A stretch of DNA of 64,000 nt, taken from positions 1,706,112-1,770,111 of the forward strand of contig NC_069085.1 in NCBI RefSeq assembly GCF_947172395.1, read 5' to 3'. Made by a program: the position numbers and the translations under genes. Positions 10,771-23,886 of the stretch are shown piece by piece (position 1 is the first letter of the stretch; the number at the start of each line of letters is the position of its first letter). The notes under the pieces were generated by a model. It was not told where the DNA came from and made no database searches. It worked only from the letters and a program-made list of their open reading frames with translations. The DNA is from Bicyclus anynana (taxonomy: Eukaryota; Arthropoda; Insecta; Lepidoptera; Nymphalidae).

Positions 10771-11119
10771 ATGTCAAGACCTCTTCATTCTAGCCTGACG
10801 TTTAGGTTTAAATTATAAGCAACACTCAATGAGTTCTTTCTACATATTTTTTGTAACACTCAAGAAACGGAGCGTAGTAGGCGTAACGTATTGACCGCGC
10901 ATCGTTTGAGAGTGATGAAACAATTTCCAAACAGCACGCACTCTATACAAACAAATGACAGAGTAATTACATGCGCTACACACAGAGCTATTTTATGAGT
11001 AGACGCGTTGATATAATGCTAGAAAATGCCATGAGTTTCGTTTAATCAGTCTTATGAGTCACATTCTGAAAAAAAAATTAAAAATCAGTTAGTCAAGTAA
11101 GAAATATGAAGAATAACTT

Positions 11120-11530
11120 AGTAATGTCCAATTTGGTTTTATGGTAGCTATACGAGTAGGAAGTAGAGAGACACAGTTTGCACTCAATGAATTGATTCAG
11201 AAGCAGATCATCTGCTTTATTGACTATGAAAAGGCTTTTGACCATGTTCAACACGAGGTACTTATAAAACATCTTGTAAATGGCGTACCTATGACATAAA
11301 TTGCGACACGATAGGTACCGTTTGCTTCAAACCTGAAACCATTGTGATAAGTAAGATTGCAGGCAAAAGAGGAATAGGAACTTACGAAGCAGGAAGAAGT
11401 CCTGGCTACGAAATGTAACGGGGTGGACTGGCAGAACAAATAAAGACAGTCAGAGAACTTATCCGCCTAGCCTAGCCTAGGACAAAGAGAATTTAAGAAA
11501 GCTGACCGCTGACTTTTAAGAAGAATAAAA
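11120..11530 (+). pseudogene. Internally deleted RTE-like LINE with RT motif remnant
   Basis: Translation from about 11126 gives QFGFMVAIRVGSRETQFALN, followed by a CFIDYEKAFDHVQHEVLIKH stretch. The latter is the reverse-transcriptase motif A region (the F-x-D-x-x-K-A-F/Y-D pattern). The frame ends at a stop near 11298. From ~11358 the DNA jumps to the C-terminal KIAGKRG segment also seen at 38233-38380. Most of the RT domain between is missing, so this is a dead, deleted copy. Confidence 0.65.
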
Positions 11531-13984
11531 AAAATTACTCATAGTTCATATGGATTTTCAATTTTACGACTGGCTGTGGACGAATAAAAGACGAAAAAAA
11601 GCCGTCTTTAAAAATAAAATTGGCGTGCGACCCGTCTATTTCTAAAAAGTCATAGATCGAGGTCGACGATTTATCAGACATAATATACTCTAACCGTCAA
11701 ATTTAAATAACGAATCTTTCATCGCCATCTTCGCCAAACTACTCTGCAGTCAATACGACACTTATTTTAAAACCACTAGGGACTATATCTGTTTAAGAAT
11801 CTGTAAAAATTAACCTGGTTCACCCAACTACCCTCTGCACACAACAAAGCACTTATTTTTATAGCAATAGAAGCTATAATTGTGTAGGATAGTGATGTTA
11901 GTAACATAGTCGCCACCGTGTACGTCTTTAAAAACTGAGACCATTAAAATGTAATGAGTGGCCGGAGAAGTGGTCCTTATACCACCACGTGCCAATCACC
12001 AAATACGGCCATAAAGGAACGTAACTACCGTTCGATGCCACAATGGATAGAAATAATTGTACAATTAATGTCGTAGAATGTAAGTAATGACACTCGAAAC
12101 AGTCCAAAGTAATTGGAAGTCAAGATTTTAGGGTCCCGTATCTCCGATTCCATAACTTCATCGACTGTACAGTTAATCTCAGTATTTAAAATAGAAATAG
12201 GCAAATATTTGTTGGTATACCTAAATTAAAAAGTCTCAATAGGCAAAAATCATGGTTCCCGCCCGCTAAGCCATTGTTTTACAAAACACAGTATTTCCGA
12301 CTAATTGGACACGGAATATCGGTCATTCTCAAAAGATTTGGCACATACTTATTATTTCATAAAAAGGTTACCTTTTAAGATTAACTATGAACTGATGATT
12401 GATGATCATATGATATGATTAACTGATGAAACTGAAACTAAATTAGAAATTTGCTTAAACACCAAAACTGGATGAAAAAAACTAAATAAAGATTAAACAG
12501 TGTAATAAAATTCAGATTAAAAAACCATAGCAACTAACTTAAAATTAAATTAATAAAATTTAAATTTGTTATTATAACTTTTGAATTTAGAATCCGTTAT
12601 ATCTATTATTCAAGCTCATAAAAAATAAACGAGAGTTAATACAAGTAATTTGAAATATTTTTACATTTTTATTATCTGTAATGCATGTATTCTGTGACTA
12701 TACGGAACACTCCGCACAAAACCTATTCGCGGTTGACTGTCTTCTTTCTTTTTAATCAAAAGAAATCTTAGTTTTTAAGTGCGTATACTAATTGCTACTT
12801 CGTTACAGTCAAGATGTTTTAAAAATTGACTTCGTCAGTATAATTATTATTGTATAATTATAATACATGTTCAGTTTGGTTTGTAGAATTTCATACGTGA
12901 AACATCATTAAGCTGCCAAAATAATAACGATAAAAAATAAAAAAATATAAAGTCTGGAATGGTTCCAAACAAATTTAGATACCATACAAATATAACACAA
13001 ATAACTATTCAGTTCATTACATTATTTTTACGGTAAATGTCAATTAAAATAACTGAATTGAAAAAGTCACAGAATTTGAGTCTAAAAAACAACTAAAAAT
13101 TTGACTAAAAAAAAACCTAGTCAAGAGTTTTTATACTTAAAATGTTATGTTAATTCAATAAGCTAAGTTAAATTAAAAAGAAATAGAGTACCAGTAAATA
13201 GTAATCATTTTAATTAGCTCTTGTCCACGGCTTTGTCGGCGTAGACTTCATTCATTTAGATTTAAAATTAAAATTATGTTTCATATTACTAAAGTGAATA
13301 AGTTAAATGTAATTACTTTAAAATTTATTTTAGCATCTAAACTGCGGACTACCGGTATATGCAAAAATGTAAAAAAAGCAGTTCTACATTTACAACGTTA
13401 GTATTGATAGTAAAAACACAACACCAAAGAATGGTTTTGTACTGTACATATAAATCAATGGTAAAAAGGATTATAAATCAAATACAACAATAGATACTTT
13501 GCAAAATGGAAATTAAATTTCAATTCATGCATTCTTTGCTATCTGACCACAATCAGTAAGACAAGGGGATGCTAATTCTACAAAAGCAAAGGGTCATATT
13601 CATACACAACAAACAATACACGTATGAACATTTCAAAACGATTGCTAAGTAACTTTGAGCTTTATTATAATTGCACTAAGGTGCAGTGAATAAATGAATC
13701 ATTTGATGCTAAATAAATCCGACATATCGCATGACTTAATTTTTCCATTCTGTTGCCTTTTCTGTATTGTGTCATATAGTTCATTTCCGAGGGTGTCAAT
13801 GTGAAAGATTTTCTCACGATAGTGAGGGTAGGTCTATGTACCTTAAAACAACGTAAAGAAACCTATTGTGAAACTTCACTTCCCTTCTATACGATTAGCT
13901 TGAAATTTTATTACTTATACGATTAGCTTAACCGTTCTTCATCATAACTAGGAATCTCCACAAAATGAGCTTTCTCTTAAGAAA
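11531..13984. other. No gene seen; AT-rich
   Basis: About 2.4 kb of AT-rich DNA with no coding signal. Near 13203-13250 the 'tttgtcggcgtagacttcat' string may be an eroded Helitron terminus. Confidence 0.45.
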
Positions 13985-14216
13985 AACGTAATAGCCCAGG
14001 TGATAGGACTCTGTCTTCGATTCGGAGGGCGTTGGTTCGAATCCGGTCTGGGGCATGCACCTCTAACTTTTCAGTTATGAGTATTTAAAGAAATTAAATA
14101 TCACTAGGAAGGAAAACCATCGTGAGAAAACCTGCATACCTGAGAATTTTCTTAATTCTCCCTATAGAGCATGTTCTCTCATGCTCAACAGTGAGCTGAA
14201 TATGATATGATGATTA
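13985..14216 (+). mobile_element. SINE-II (tRNA-derived)
   Basis: Head 'taatagcccaggtgatagg', B-box-like 'tggttcgaatccggtctgg', then 'catgcacctctaacttttca', 'aaacctgcatacctgaga' and a worn 3' end 'cagtgagctgaatatgat'. Confidence 0.8.
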
Positions 14217-15780
14217 AGAAAAACACCGCCTTTTAATAAAACCTTTGGGAAAAAATAGTTACAATAAGTACTTTTTTTCTACAAAATTATAAATTTTTAA
14301 AGACCAACAACCTACTCCATTTATATCTATCATCCATTGTTTGAACAATGTAATGTATACCAAGCTTTATAACAACAAACTATTAATGTACGTATCTACC
14401 TCTTTTACAAAAATGTAACAAAGAAAACTAACTACACTTTTTCATTCTGATACATAAAAATTGGACCAACCATCAATCACCATTCTGTTATTAATATGGA
14501 AATATAGAAATCCACACAGGAAGACAACAACAGTTAAGCACAATAAGCTACATGAATTGGCGTCTCTTTAGCAAACACAATTACTTATTGTAATATACAT
14601 ATTGTTTGCTAAAAAGAATCTACCAATAGGAAGCACCATTGAAGGAATAACTGGCCATGTTCGACACAACACATGCGTAATGTAGGGTTCTTTAGTATTG
14701 GATCTTCAATACTAAAATTACTTCTATAAAAAATACATACAAGTTCTCGTAATTTCTATGCAAAAATGTCCTTGAACTTTCTAATATTTATCCACAAACT
14801 AATTACTTTTCTGCTAAAATAGTAAATTTCCTGATTTTCTATTCATCTTCTAGTCTATCCATTTTAAGTCATGAAGAAGAAAAGTGGTTTTATGTTCTTT
14901 GATAAAGAGTAAAAGAACATTTAAAAAATAAATTATGTGTAAGTGTTGCGAGATCTTAATTACTAAATAATCCTATGATTTAATTTACTAAATAAAAAAT
15001 TCACCCTGTTTCAAATAGTTTTCAATATTGAATGTTAGGCAATCGTAACTTATCCCTGTATGCTAGTGCAGAACCCTAAAAAGCGCATAAGCAAAGAAAT
15101 GTGGCCAAACCAGAAATAGTACGCCCAAGAATCGACACGCTCATAATTTGTGATGTTTGAATAACAGGAGCCATTCACGGGCATACAGAAGCCGAAAGAG
15201 AGATTTAAAAATACAAACCTTAGAAATTTCATCTTCACTTGTCTCCGCAAACAAAGCTTTGCCTTTCAAGTGGGCAAACCGACGCTGACAAAGGCCAGGT
15301 TACTCGGAAACCAAATATTATCACGCGCAGCTTGAGTCGGAAACCCGTGGAAACACTGCCCACAATGGCCAGAATAAATGGACTGTCGGACACTGGCGTG
15401 TTTGCTCTGTCTTATTCAGATGGTCTAATGATGATAATTACTATACGCTACTCATCTTTTCCAAATAGTCGGTGAACTGACATCTTCAAAGTGTTTATTA
15501 CAATATCGGCATCGATTCGGTTTGTATGGTGTAAGTCGTGATCAATCTATGATGAGTAACAAGCTATTGACTCTTTAAACATGATTCTTATTATCCCATG
15601 TGATCCCTTAGCATAGAACCTCTGGATTATTATTGTAGCAATTAGTTATTGATTGAGTTGGTGATACCTAATTAGTGGTTAGGTTGAAAAATCAACTATT
15701 TTTCTTTCAACTTGGGTTGTCTGGAACAGGTTGCTTTAGCGATAGGACAGTCTTGCTCTCAAACACACTAAATTGTTTAA
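14217..15780. other. No gene seen
   Basis: AT-rich sequence with short uninformative frames only. Confidence 0.4.
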
Positions 15781-15899
15781 ATTAAGGTTCTGTGACAATG
15801 GACGACGATGATGCGTTTATTGATGTAAGTGCCTAACATGCCACAGCCATAATATCCTATGTAAATGAAACCTAAAACCTCGCGGTAAGCATTTTCAAC

Positions 15900-16275
15900 T
15901 TCACAGAGGTCGTGCCGTACCAGAAAGGGCGGCAACAGCTGTTCCGACTCGCAGATACTTTCCGAGGGAGACGAAACGGCCCGCGGCGTCGTTCGTTAGC
16001 ACGGGCCGAAACAATTCCAGTTTTGCGAATTCTTCTCTACATTGTGCGAAGTACAATTCCTTCTACAACAATAGTGTCATTGTCGTAAAAATAGCCAATA
16101 GGTAGGAAAATGACGGGTTATGAACGCAAGCGGAGTCCCATTATGATCGGCGCTTTGTTGGCCGTATCCTCGGGGAGTTCGAGACAAGCCCACAATGCCA
16201 CCGTGAAACGTATTTATAAACGTTATGATATGAATGGGTAATATAAAAATGTGTGAGAGTATTGACGGCATACTT
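15900..16275. other. GC-rich single-copy island
   Basis: CpG-rich patches (for example 'gaaacggcccgcggcgtcg' at ~15971) in non-repetitive DNA. No domain is seen in any frame. It could be a promoter or enhancer; a possible tiny coding exon lies ~100 bp to the left (see findings). Confidence 0.25.
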
Positions 16276-18044
16276 GTGGATTGTCTTGGACAAGTCTCGC
16301 TCTTTGCGGCGCGTCTTGGTAAATTCTAAAATCTTTATGAATATGCCTAAATCGAAGTCAAGAATATTATTATATAGGTATTTCTAAAATATTTTTGATC
16401 ATGATTCAGGTTTCCGAAATAAAAATAATTTGTCATCTAATGGAAATTTAATTTATGATTTTGGATGCTTGCTTTCACGCGAAAATTGTTAGAGATTGGC
16501 ATATATGTATGCGTTTGTGTGTGTTGTTCTGTGTTTCTGTTTACAAAGTAAGATAAAGAGAGAGAGAGAGATTTTTGAATATTTTTATTCCATTATTTCC
16601 ACAGGAACGGGATCTTCGAGGATGACTAAGTCTTCCCTGATGTATTTTTGATTATGTTGAGAATTTGTCCTTACTTTTTCATTTTGCAGATGGCTACTGT
16701 ATATGTAATACATGAGAGCTTTGGACGACAGTGAAGGCAAAAGGTGACCTTGGATTACACAATTCGAGGATTAGATACTTGAATTGTAAAGATTTTTCGT
16801 TTATTGTTAGTTTAATTGGTAAGACATCTCGTTATATATACAAGAATAAACGACTAGACACGTATTGCGGTATTGTTTTTTAGGGTTTATTAGGTAGATG
16901 TCCACTGGACTATACATTATTTGTTTTGTGGACACGGCCGTGTTTTTTAAACTGACTTGAAAAACGAGGTTCTGTATTAGTCCCGTATGTAAGTATGTTT
17001 TAAATCCGTAATTATCTTAAAACTACTGATCCTAATTGGTTGGTGTTTTCTTTATTTCAATGTGTATTTTGCTTGGAAGATTTTAGTGTATATGTAAATT
17101 GTAGATAATTATTCTGAATATAATAATCAAAACTACCTTAATCTCCGCTATACATCATATACTAATGAGTTTTTTTGAACGTACCTACCTACTATCGTTT
17201 AACTTGGGTTAAAGATGATAAATATTATGTAAGTGCAACAACTAATCGCTTTTCCGATTTTACTTTTATGGAATTAGAGTAAGTACTTTTAAAATTTAAT
17301 GCTGCTAACGTCCTGTGGATCTCTTTAATATTATAAGGATATGCTAGTTATAAAAGAAAGAATTTGATTATGAATGTTTAAACGCAAACTATTTATTATG
17401 TTTTTTTGTAACAACAGCATACTTAATTGGCTATGCAATAAAAAATCAGAATACACCTCTTTAGGCCTTTTTTATCACAATAAAGTTGATGCGCGACAAA
17501 TATAATTGATCGGAATAGGTTCCTTAGCGGCCGGGCAGCCATTGTGCCCCGTAAAAGGTAAGATAAAAGAAAGAAAAAAGATAAAAAAGATCTCGTTTCT
17601 CTGTTTGAACAAAGCGTGTCACCGCCAGCCATGTTGGCCGTCCACCCAATCGCTGGAATCGGATTCGAGACGAGAATTCTTTAAATATTTAGTTTTGTTT
17701 TTGTCTTTTTTTTATTGCTAACGGTTTCATTGTTTCCAGTTTTATATCTAACTATACTTTTATTTAGAGAGATTGTTTGAGGCAGAAATCATTATCATTA
17801 TCAGCCCATCTTTATTTCTGGCTCAATGTATGCTAGACATGTATGCCTGTGATGAGCCTGTCCTGGGATTTACCTAGAAAGTTTACCCCCTTTCTGCTCC
17901 AATTTAGTGTGCTAACATTTGACTCAAAGAATAGAGAGGACTGTTTAAAAGAGACCAATGAGCAACAGCTGATGAAGATGATAATGATTTAACGCTATTA
18001 ACGATCATTGACAAATATGATTACGTGTATCTAAATTCAAATAA
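16276..18044. other. No gene seen; AT-rich with (AG)n
   Basis: Contains an (AG)n run near 16556-16571 and a GC-richer patch near 17520-17670. No supported gene or repeat family. Confidence 0.4.
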
Positions 18045-18367
18045 ATGACTGACTGACTGACTGACATAGTGATCTATCAACGCACAGCGCAAACCGACAG
18101 ATCGGGCTGAAATTTAGCATGCAAGTAGATGTTATGACGTTGGCATCCGCTAAGAAAGGATTTTGATTAATTTTACCCCCAAGAGGATAAAATTGGGGAT
18201 GAAAGTTTGTATGTAATTTTGCGTCCATTTGGGTGAAATTTGGAATGAAAATAGATTTTACTCTGGATTAACAGATAGGCTACTTTTTATCCAGGAAAAA
18301 TCCATGGTTCCCGCGAAATTTGTGAAAAACTGAATTCCACAACTACGAACTCGCGGCCTCTCGCTAG
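18045..18367 (+). mobile_element. Helitron-like family 1, 3' end intact
   Basis: A (GACT)n run opens the region. The body includes 'gggctgaaatttagcatgca', 'ggctactttttatccagg' and 'ccatggttcccgcgaaattt', and it closes with CTCGCTAG|T at 18367. The 5' boundary is uncertain. Confidence 0.6.
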
Positions 18368-19800
18368 TAATACTATAAAGACCGACGGCTTATCGTGGTC
18401 TCTAAGACATGGAGATACCTGGAAGGAAGGAGCGTAACAGTCCGTAGTCTAACCCTGCACGAGCTTATCTAGCGTGGTAGAGACCCATCTCAATTTGAGA
18501 GCACACTCGTACCTACCTTGTATTGGGTCGATATATGGGTATGTATGGGTAATAAAATTGTACCCACTTCAGAAATTGAAAAATTGTAGTACTTTCTTCC
18601 ATTCTTTAAACCTGCTAATTTTTCAATTTTGTTTTGAAGCAAGTGTTGATGAAACGCGTTTCAAATTACATTATTTTCATAAAAAACGTTGAAGCAATCG
18701 ACTACAGATTAAAAATAATACAGAAAAATCTCACAGTAGCTTACGAACCTAAAATAACACAATCCTTTGTGGAAGATATTGGATTCAAAGATTGCGTGCG
18801 AGAACCTTTTGTGACAATTTTTTTACCTTTTTTTTCTATTTTTTTTACTTTTTAGTGATCCGTATGGAAAATATCAATAAATGTATGCCTAGCTTTTAGA
18901 AACTAGATATACTTTGGTATTTTACCCTACTGCTGAAAAAGTTTGACCAATACCTACCGTTTAATTTAAACATAATATTATGAGATGCCATTGATTCGTT
19001 TCATTACATAATTTCCAATTTACCATAATTTATTGCGTTGTCGTAATTTTTTCAATTTTTGTATATTAAATTTTAATAACCGTGTGTCAACTGTTTTGAG
19101 ACGAGAAGTTTTGATAATGAAGATCTTACCGAGATCTTAGTAAATCTGTAAATGTAAATATTTGTGTATTTTTATTTAGTAAAACTACGGAACAGATACA
19201 AAAAACTTCAAGTCGCTGCTGACTGGTATTTTTTGTAATCAATTTGATTCGTTGACGGATCTCCTTTGTGAGCTGGTATTATTTTTTCGATTTTGACACC
19301 TGAATCTTGTCCCTTTCGAGTGTAAGGCTGATCAATTTGGTTCATTGTGCCCTTTGGTGCGAGATATCCCGGATGTGAGCGTTTTTAACTTCACCTATTG
19401 TTGGTGCAGATATCTACGCTTATAATCCTTGGCATCATATTGTAGGTACAGTGTGTTTTTATAATACGATATTAATTGATTCACTTCACTACATTTGTAT
19501 TTATATCTCAGTTTTTAGTCTTTGGATCTGAAAATCAGGATCAAATTTTAAAAAGTTTTAATAATAGGTAACTACCTAATGTAATTTTTGATGTACCAAA
19601 TAGAAAACATAACAAACTTTTCAATACATATTTTTTTTTACTTTACCTACTAAAGTCCCTATTATCGCTGTAGATATCGGTAATTTCAGTTTTGTTTAAA
19701 AGTGTAAAGTTTGTTTTAGATTCGCTAATTTCGCCATTCTGAAAACCAATTCTTTGGCTTAACTATCACGCGAATTTTTTATGAAATAAAAATTGTCATT
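18368..19800. other. No gene seen
   Basis: AT-rich single-copy sequence. The longest frames (around 18474-18855) show no domain or coding-like composition. Confidence 0.4.
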
Positions 19801-19802
19801 CA

Positions 19803-20095
19803 TAATCATCATCATTATCAACCCATATTCGGCTCACTGCTGAGCACGAGTCTCTTCTCAGAATGAGAGGGATTAGACCAATAGTCCACCACGGTGGCAC
19901 ACACGCAGAGAATTAATAAAATTCTCTGGTATGCAGGTTTCCTCACAATGTCTTTCCTTCACCGTTTGATACACGTGATTTTTAATGTATCAAAATGCAC
20001 ATAACTGAAAAGTTGAAGGTGTTTGCCCCGGGATTTGAACCCACACCCTCCGAAATCGGAGGCAGAGATGATATGATGGGCTATCACGGCTCTCA
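19803..20095 (-). mobile_element. SINE-II, near full length
   Basis: On the minus strand, head 'gagccgtgatagccc' (ending at ~20095), B-box-like 'gggttcaaatcccggggca' and the 3' end 'gctcagcagtgagccgaata' with a TGATAATGATGATGAT tail. Confidence 0.85.
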
Positions 20096-20394
20096 ATTGA
20101 AATGAAAGTTGTCATTCATAATATAAAATCAAAATTGCTATAACACTTTTTAAAATTTCTCACAATCGTTGATTATAGCATATATTTTTTTAAATGGGTG
20201 TGTCTGAGTTCCTGCAGGTTCCCCGCCCATCTTTCTCATATCTCAATTTATTGTTAAATACTTTGGATATGGCAACACTGTCTCAGCATGACACCGACTT
20301 ACAAAGTAATGTGAATGCAGTTGTAATCGAAATCGGGGAATATGTTTGATATAAAACATAAGTAAATATAGATACATAGGTATATAGTTTTTTA

Positions 20395-20616
20395 TTGATG
20401 AAAAAGAAAATTGGTCAAGTAGTTTCGGAGTATACGACCTATCTATACCTACTTATATAATAAAGAGGTAAAGTTTGTGGTATTTTAGGGGTCATCTATG
20501 TATATACTGAAACAATTTTGAAAATTCTTTTTTTGTAAGTCTCAGAGGCTATACTTTATTCCTTTATTCTGACAGAAACGCGAGCTACATGGGTGAAACC
20601 GCGGGGCGTTGGCTAG
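20395..20616 (+). repeat. Helitron-like family 2, 3' end
   Basis: Ends 'gtgaaaccgcggggcgttgg' then CTAG|T at 20616, matching the 3' end of the family 2 copy at 34071-34274. The upstream part is diverged and its start is unclear. Confidence 0.5.
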
Positions 20617-20737
20617 TCCGCTATAAACAAACAAACTTAGGCACTTTTTCTTAATTTTCAGTAAGATATATGATGTAAATCAAGACCGTTGAATATTATA
20701 CTTTAAAGCAGTAATTGAAATAGGGTGGAAATAACTT

Positions 20738-20888
20738 TGACGGCCTTCGTGGCACAGTGGTATGCGCGGTGGATTTACAAGACGGAGGTCCTGGGATCGA
20801 TCCCAAGCTGGAACGGTTTACGTTAGCCCGCTTCCATCTTAGATCATCATCACTTACCATCAGGTGATATTGTAGTCAAGGGCTAAAA
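20738..20888 (+). mobile_element. SINE-I with large internal deletion
   Basis: The tRNA-like head ('gcacagtggtatgcgcggtg', 'tgggatcgatcccaagctgg') jumps directly to the 3' tail 'gttagcccgcttccatctta' and 'gattgtagtcaagggcta'. About 150 bases of the family body are missing. Confidence 0.75.
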
Positions 20889-21466
20889 TTCAGACGACCG
20901 GAGTCAATTGGAACGCCATGTATACTTGTTTCGTATTACTCAACTGAAAATCAACTCCGTGGCGATCTAGCATATTATAGGTACTACCTACTTAGTGTTT
21001 GAGCAGTTTGAACAGTTTTGAAAACGATGTCGATTGCAATTACAATTCCACCCATTGGTTTATTCTATAAGTACGACTTATGGTAAGTTGAAGGGGTGCT
21101 CAAGCCTCTGAGGGGAAGAATGCACCCCGCAGGCAAAGCCGTGTAAGTTACATTGTCGCACGTTATTAAATGAATTAGAATTCAATTTATCGTTATAATA
21201 ATATTTATTTTGAAGTGTTTAGTGTAAGTGGTTGAACATTTTATGCATAGTTAGGCAATTTTATTTTGCATTAATTTGTCTTTTGTACCTACAGGTTTTA
21301 TTGCAGGAACTAGGATTACGGAATATTGAATCAATGGATAAAGGATAGCTGTAGGATTTGTGCAATTGTGTATTAAACTAAGAGCGTATCTTACTATTAG
21401 TGATTGTTTTTCTTAATTTACTTATTTCTAACAAAATACCTAATCTTAGTTATGTTATTTATGTAA

Positions 21467-21775
21467 GTCATCAACCCTTATTCGGCTCACTGCTGAGCTC
21501 GAGTCTCCTCTCAGAATGAGAGGGGTTAGGCCAATAGTCCACCACGCTGGCCCAATGCGGATTGGCAGACTTCACATACCAGAGAATTAAGATAATTCTC
21601 TGGTATGCAGGTTTCCTCACGATGTTTTCCTTCACCGATTGAGACACGTGATATTTAATTTCTTAAAATGCACACAACTGAAAAGTTGGAGGTGCATATG
21701 CCCCGGACCGGATTCGAACCCACACCCTCCGGAATCGGAGGCAGAGGTCATATCCACTGGGCTATCACAGCTCAT
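21467..21775 (-). mobile_element. SINE-II, near full length
   Basis: On the minus strand, 'gagctgtgatagcccagtgg' head and 'tgggttcgaatccggtccgg' B-box-like region, ending with 'gagctcagcagtgagccgaa'. Confidence 0.85.
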
Positions 21776-21794
21776 TTACGATTTTTACACAATA

Positions 21795-21953
21795 TGGACT
21801 AACGAACAGACGCTCCGCGGTTTTACCAGCTTAGTTCCCGTTCTCGTGTAAATACGGGGATAAAATATAGTTTATGTTGCTCAGTGATAATGTAACTTTC
21901 TAATGACAAAAGAATTTTCGAGATCAGTCTAGTAGTTTTGAGTTTTTTCATTA
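21795..21953 (-). repeat. Helitron-like family 2 relic
   Basis: 'ctccgcggttttaccagc' and 'cgtgtaaatacggggataaa' correspond to the CTAG-end part of family 2, worn. It lies directly against a family 1 element. Confidence 0.45.
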
Positions 21954-22223
21954 CTAGCGGACGCCCGCGACTTCGTTCGCGTGGAATTCGGTATTCACCA
22001 ATCCCGCGAGAACCATGGATTTTTCCGGGATGAAAAGTAGCCTATGTGTTAATCCTGAGTAAAATCTATTTCCATTCCAAATTTCAGCCAAATCGCTTCA
22101 GTAGCCGCAGTGTAAAAGAGAAACAAACATAATTACACACTTACACACAAACTTTCGCCTTTATAATATTAGTGTGACATACAAATACACAAATCTTTCC
22201 TTTTTCTAATCTATTAGTGTAGA
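21954..22223 (-). mobile_element. Helitron-like family 1, both ends intact
   Basis: Plus-strand ends are A|CTAGCGGACGCCCGCGAC and GTGTAGA|T. On the minus strand this is A|TC...CTAG|T, the Helitron signature, with the GCGGACG/CGTCCGC hairpin next to the CTAG. It is 270 bp with no coding capacity. Confidence 0.75.
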
Positions 22224-22364
22224 TAACGTTAGGTTTAGATGCCGTTAAATATATAGGCTAATAATTACAGAACATAGATAAAGAGTTAAGCTAGTGATGG
22301 TTATCATGAATGTTTATCTGTGGTACAATGGTCAGCTATTAATAAAACTAAATTTTAAGTTCAA

Positions 22365-22560
22365 ATTTACCACCTCCAGACCCACCTTCCCAACAGGACA
22401 TCGCCTGAGACCTTACGACTCCAGAAATGCCCATGCAGGCACCGTACGGCTCAGGGCGGGCCCCACACCGCGCCGCCCGCCCACCGCACGGCGGGCGCCC
22501 AAGATTTTCACACGACTAGAAACAGTTCCTTAGTCTGTAGGGTAAATGGTTCCCAACTCG
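22365..22560. other. GC-rich island, unidentified
   Basis: Strongly GC-rich (for example 'gcgggccccacaccgcgccg' at ~22458) inside AT-rich DNA. A plus-strand frame of ~79 codons covers it but the translation is Arg/Pro-rich with no domain. It may be a relic of a transposon ORF or a CpG island. Confidence 0.25.
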
Positions 22561-23886
22561 TGCTGGGTTGCCCGCCCATTTTCCTACCAGAATGTTTTAT
22601 GTTACAGTCACACATAAATTGGATTAGTATTAGCTTTAGTTGTAGCTTAATATAATTATTACTTTTATTTGATTAAAGTGTTGGGTCCAAAAGAAGTATT
22701 GTAAGCGCGAAGGTCCCACGAGAATTTCTCTTTAAAAATTGTTTAAAGTCACACTTTGAGTAGCTAAGTTACATACTCTCGGGATATTTTGCCTATAAGG
22801 AGACTATATGCATATTTCGTAGAGTAAGCCAGGTAAATCAAACCTAGATGGAAGTCAATTCATACTGTTTAGGTAGGTTTATAATCATATTAATTGAATT
22901 GTTATTAAATCCTAATGGATCCTAAGAATAATCCCCACCAATTGTAGTTTTATCGTAGGTAACTCATAGTACACCTCCTCGCCTAGCCGAAGAAAAAAGT
23001 ACCACCGGTTTAATCAAAAAATAATTCGACATAATTAACTTCCGTTTAAAAGAAAAATTATCATTTAAAAGGGCCATCAAACAAGCAACGTCATCTTAAC
23101 TTGTATGAATGCGTAATCCTCACACTAGAGTCACCTACTAAATCATACATTCCCATACAACACGCCAAAAGGACAGTGGACACTTAAAATATACACCCCA
23201 AGATAATAAAAAGACATTTCAGTCATAAAATTACCATAAGGCATAATTAGGCGTATTATAAGATAGTTTGCACGGTGGGCAGGGTTTTTATTCCGTAGAC
23301 AAATAAATGGATGAATATAGGAGTGGTTACCCTAGGAGACTCTAAGAGGACAATGTGTCGTGTTTACATTGTGTATGAATGTATAATTAATAAAGATATA
23401 TTGCTTGGAGCATGAGAAAATAGGCAGGGATGGGAATACATTTGATTATATTACACAATTTTGTAAAATTTGTAGAGAAATATTTTAATTTCTAATTATT
23501 GTCTCTTCCGTTATAAAATAAGTTCTAGTTGTTTATGTTACCATGAGGTCTAAAATTACTTACATACATTTACCTACATTTTTGTTATAAATTAAACAAA
23601 CAAAGCAGGCAAGAAAATATGCGTTACTAAATAAACACTTTTAACCGACTTTGAAATTGAATTTGACGCGTATGTTTTTTAATGTTTGTTACCTCATAAC
23701 TTCGTCATTACTTAACCAAACCAAATATTTTTTTTTATTTGAAAGAGTAGGTAAACTTCCAGATTGATCCCATTTAATTTTCATAAAAATCAGTTCAGTA
23801 ATTTATGTAAAAAGGAAAATAACCAAATTGCCTGTGCTGTGGAGCTTTTGTTCACTATGCTAGGACACACTGAAAACAGGAAAATT
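22561..23886. other. No gene seen
   Basis: AT-rich single-copy sequence. A short 'ttttaaccgactttgaaatt' near 23640 looks like a piece of the fold-back family. Confidence 0.4.
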
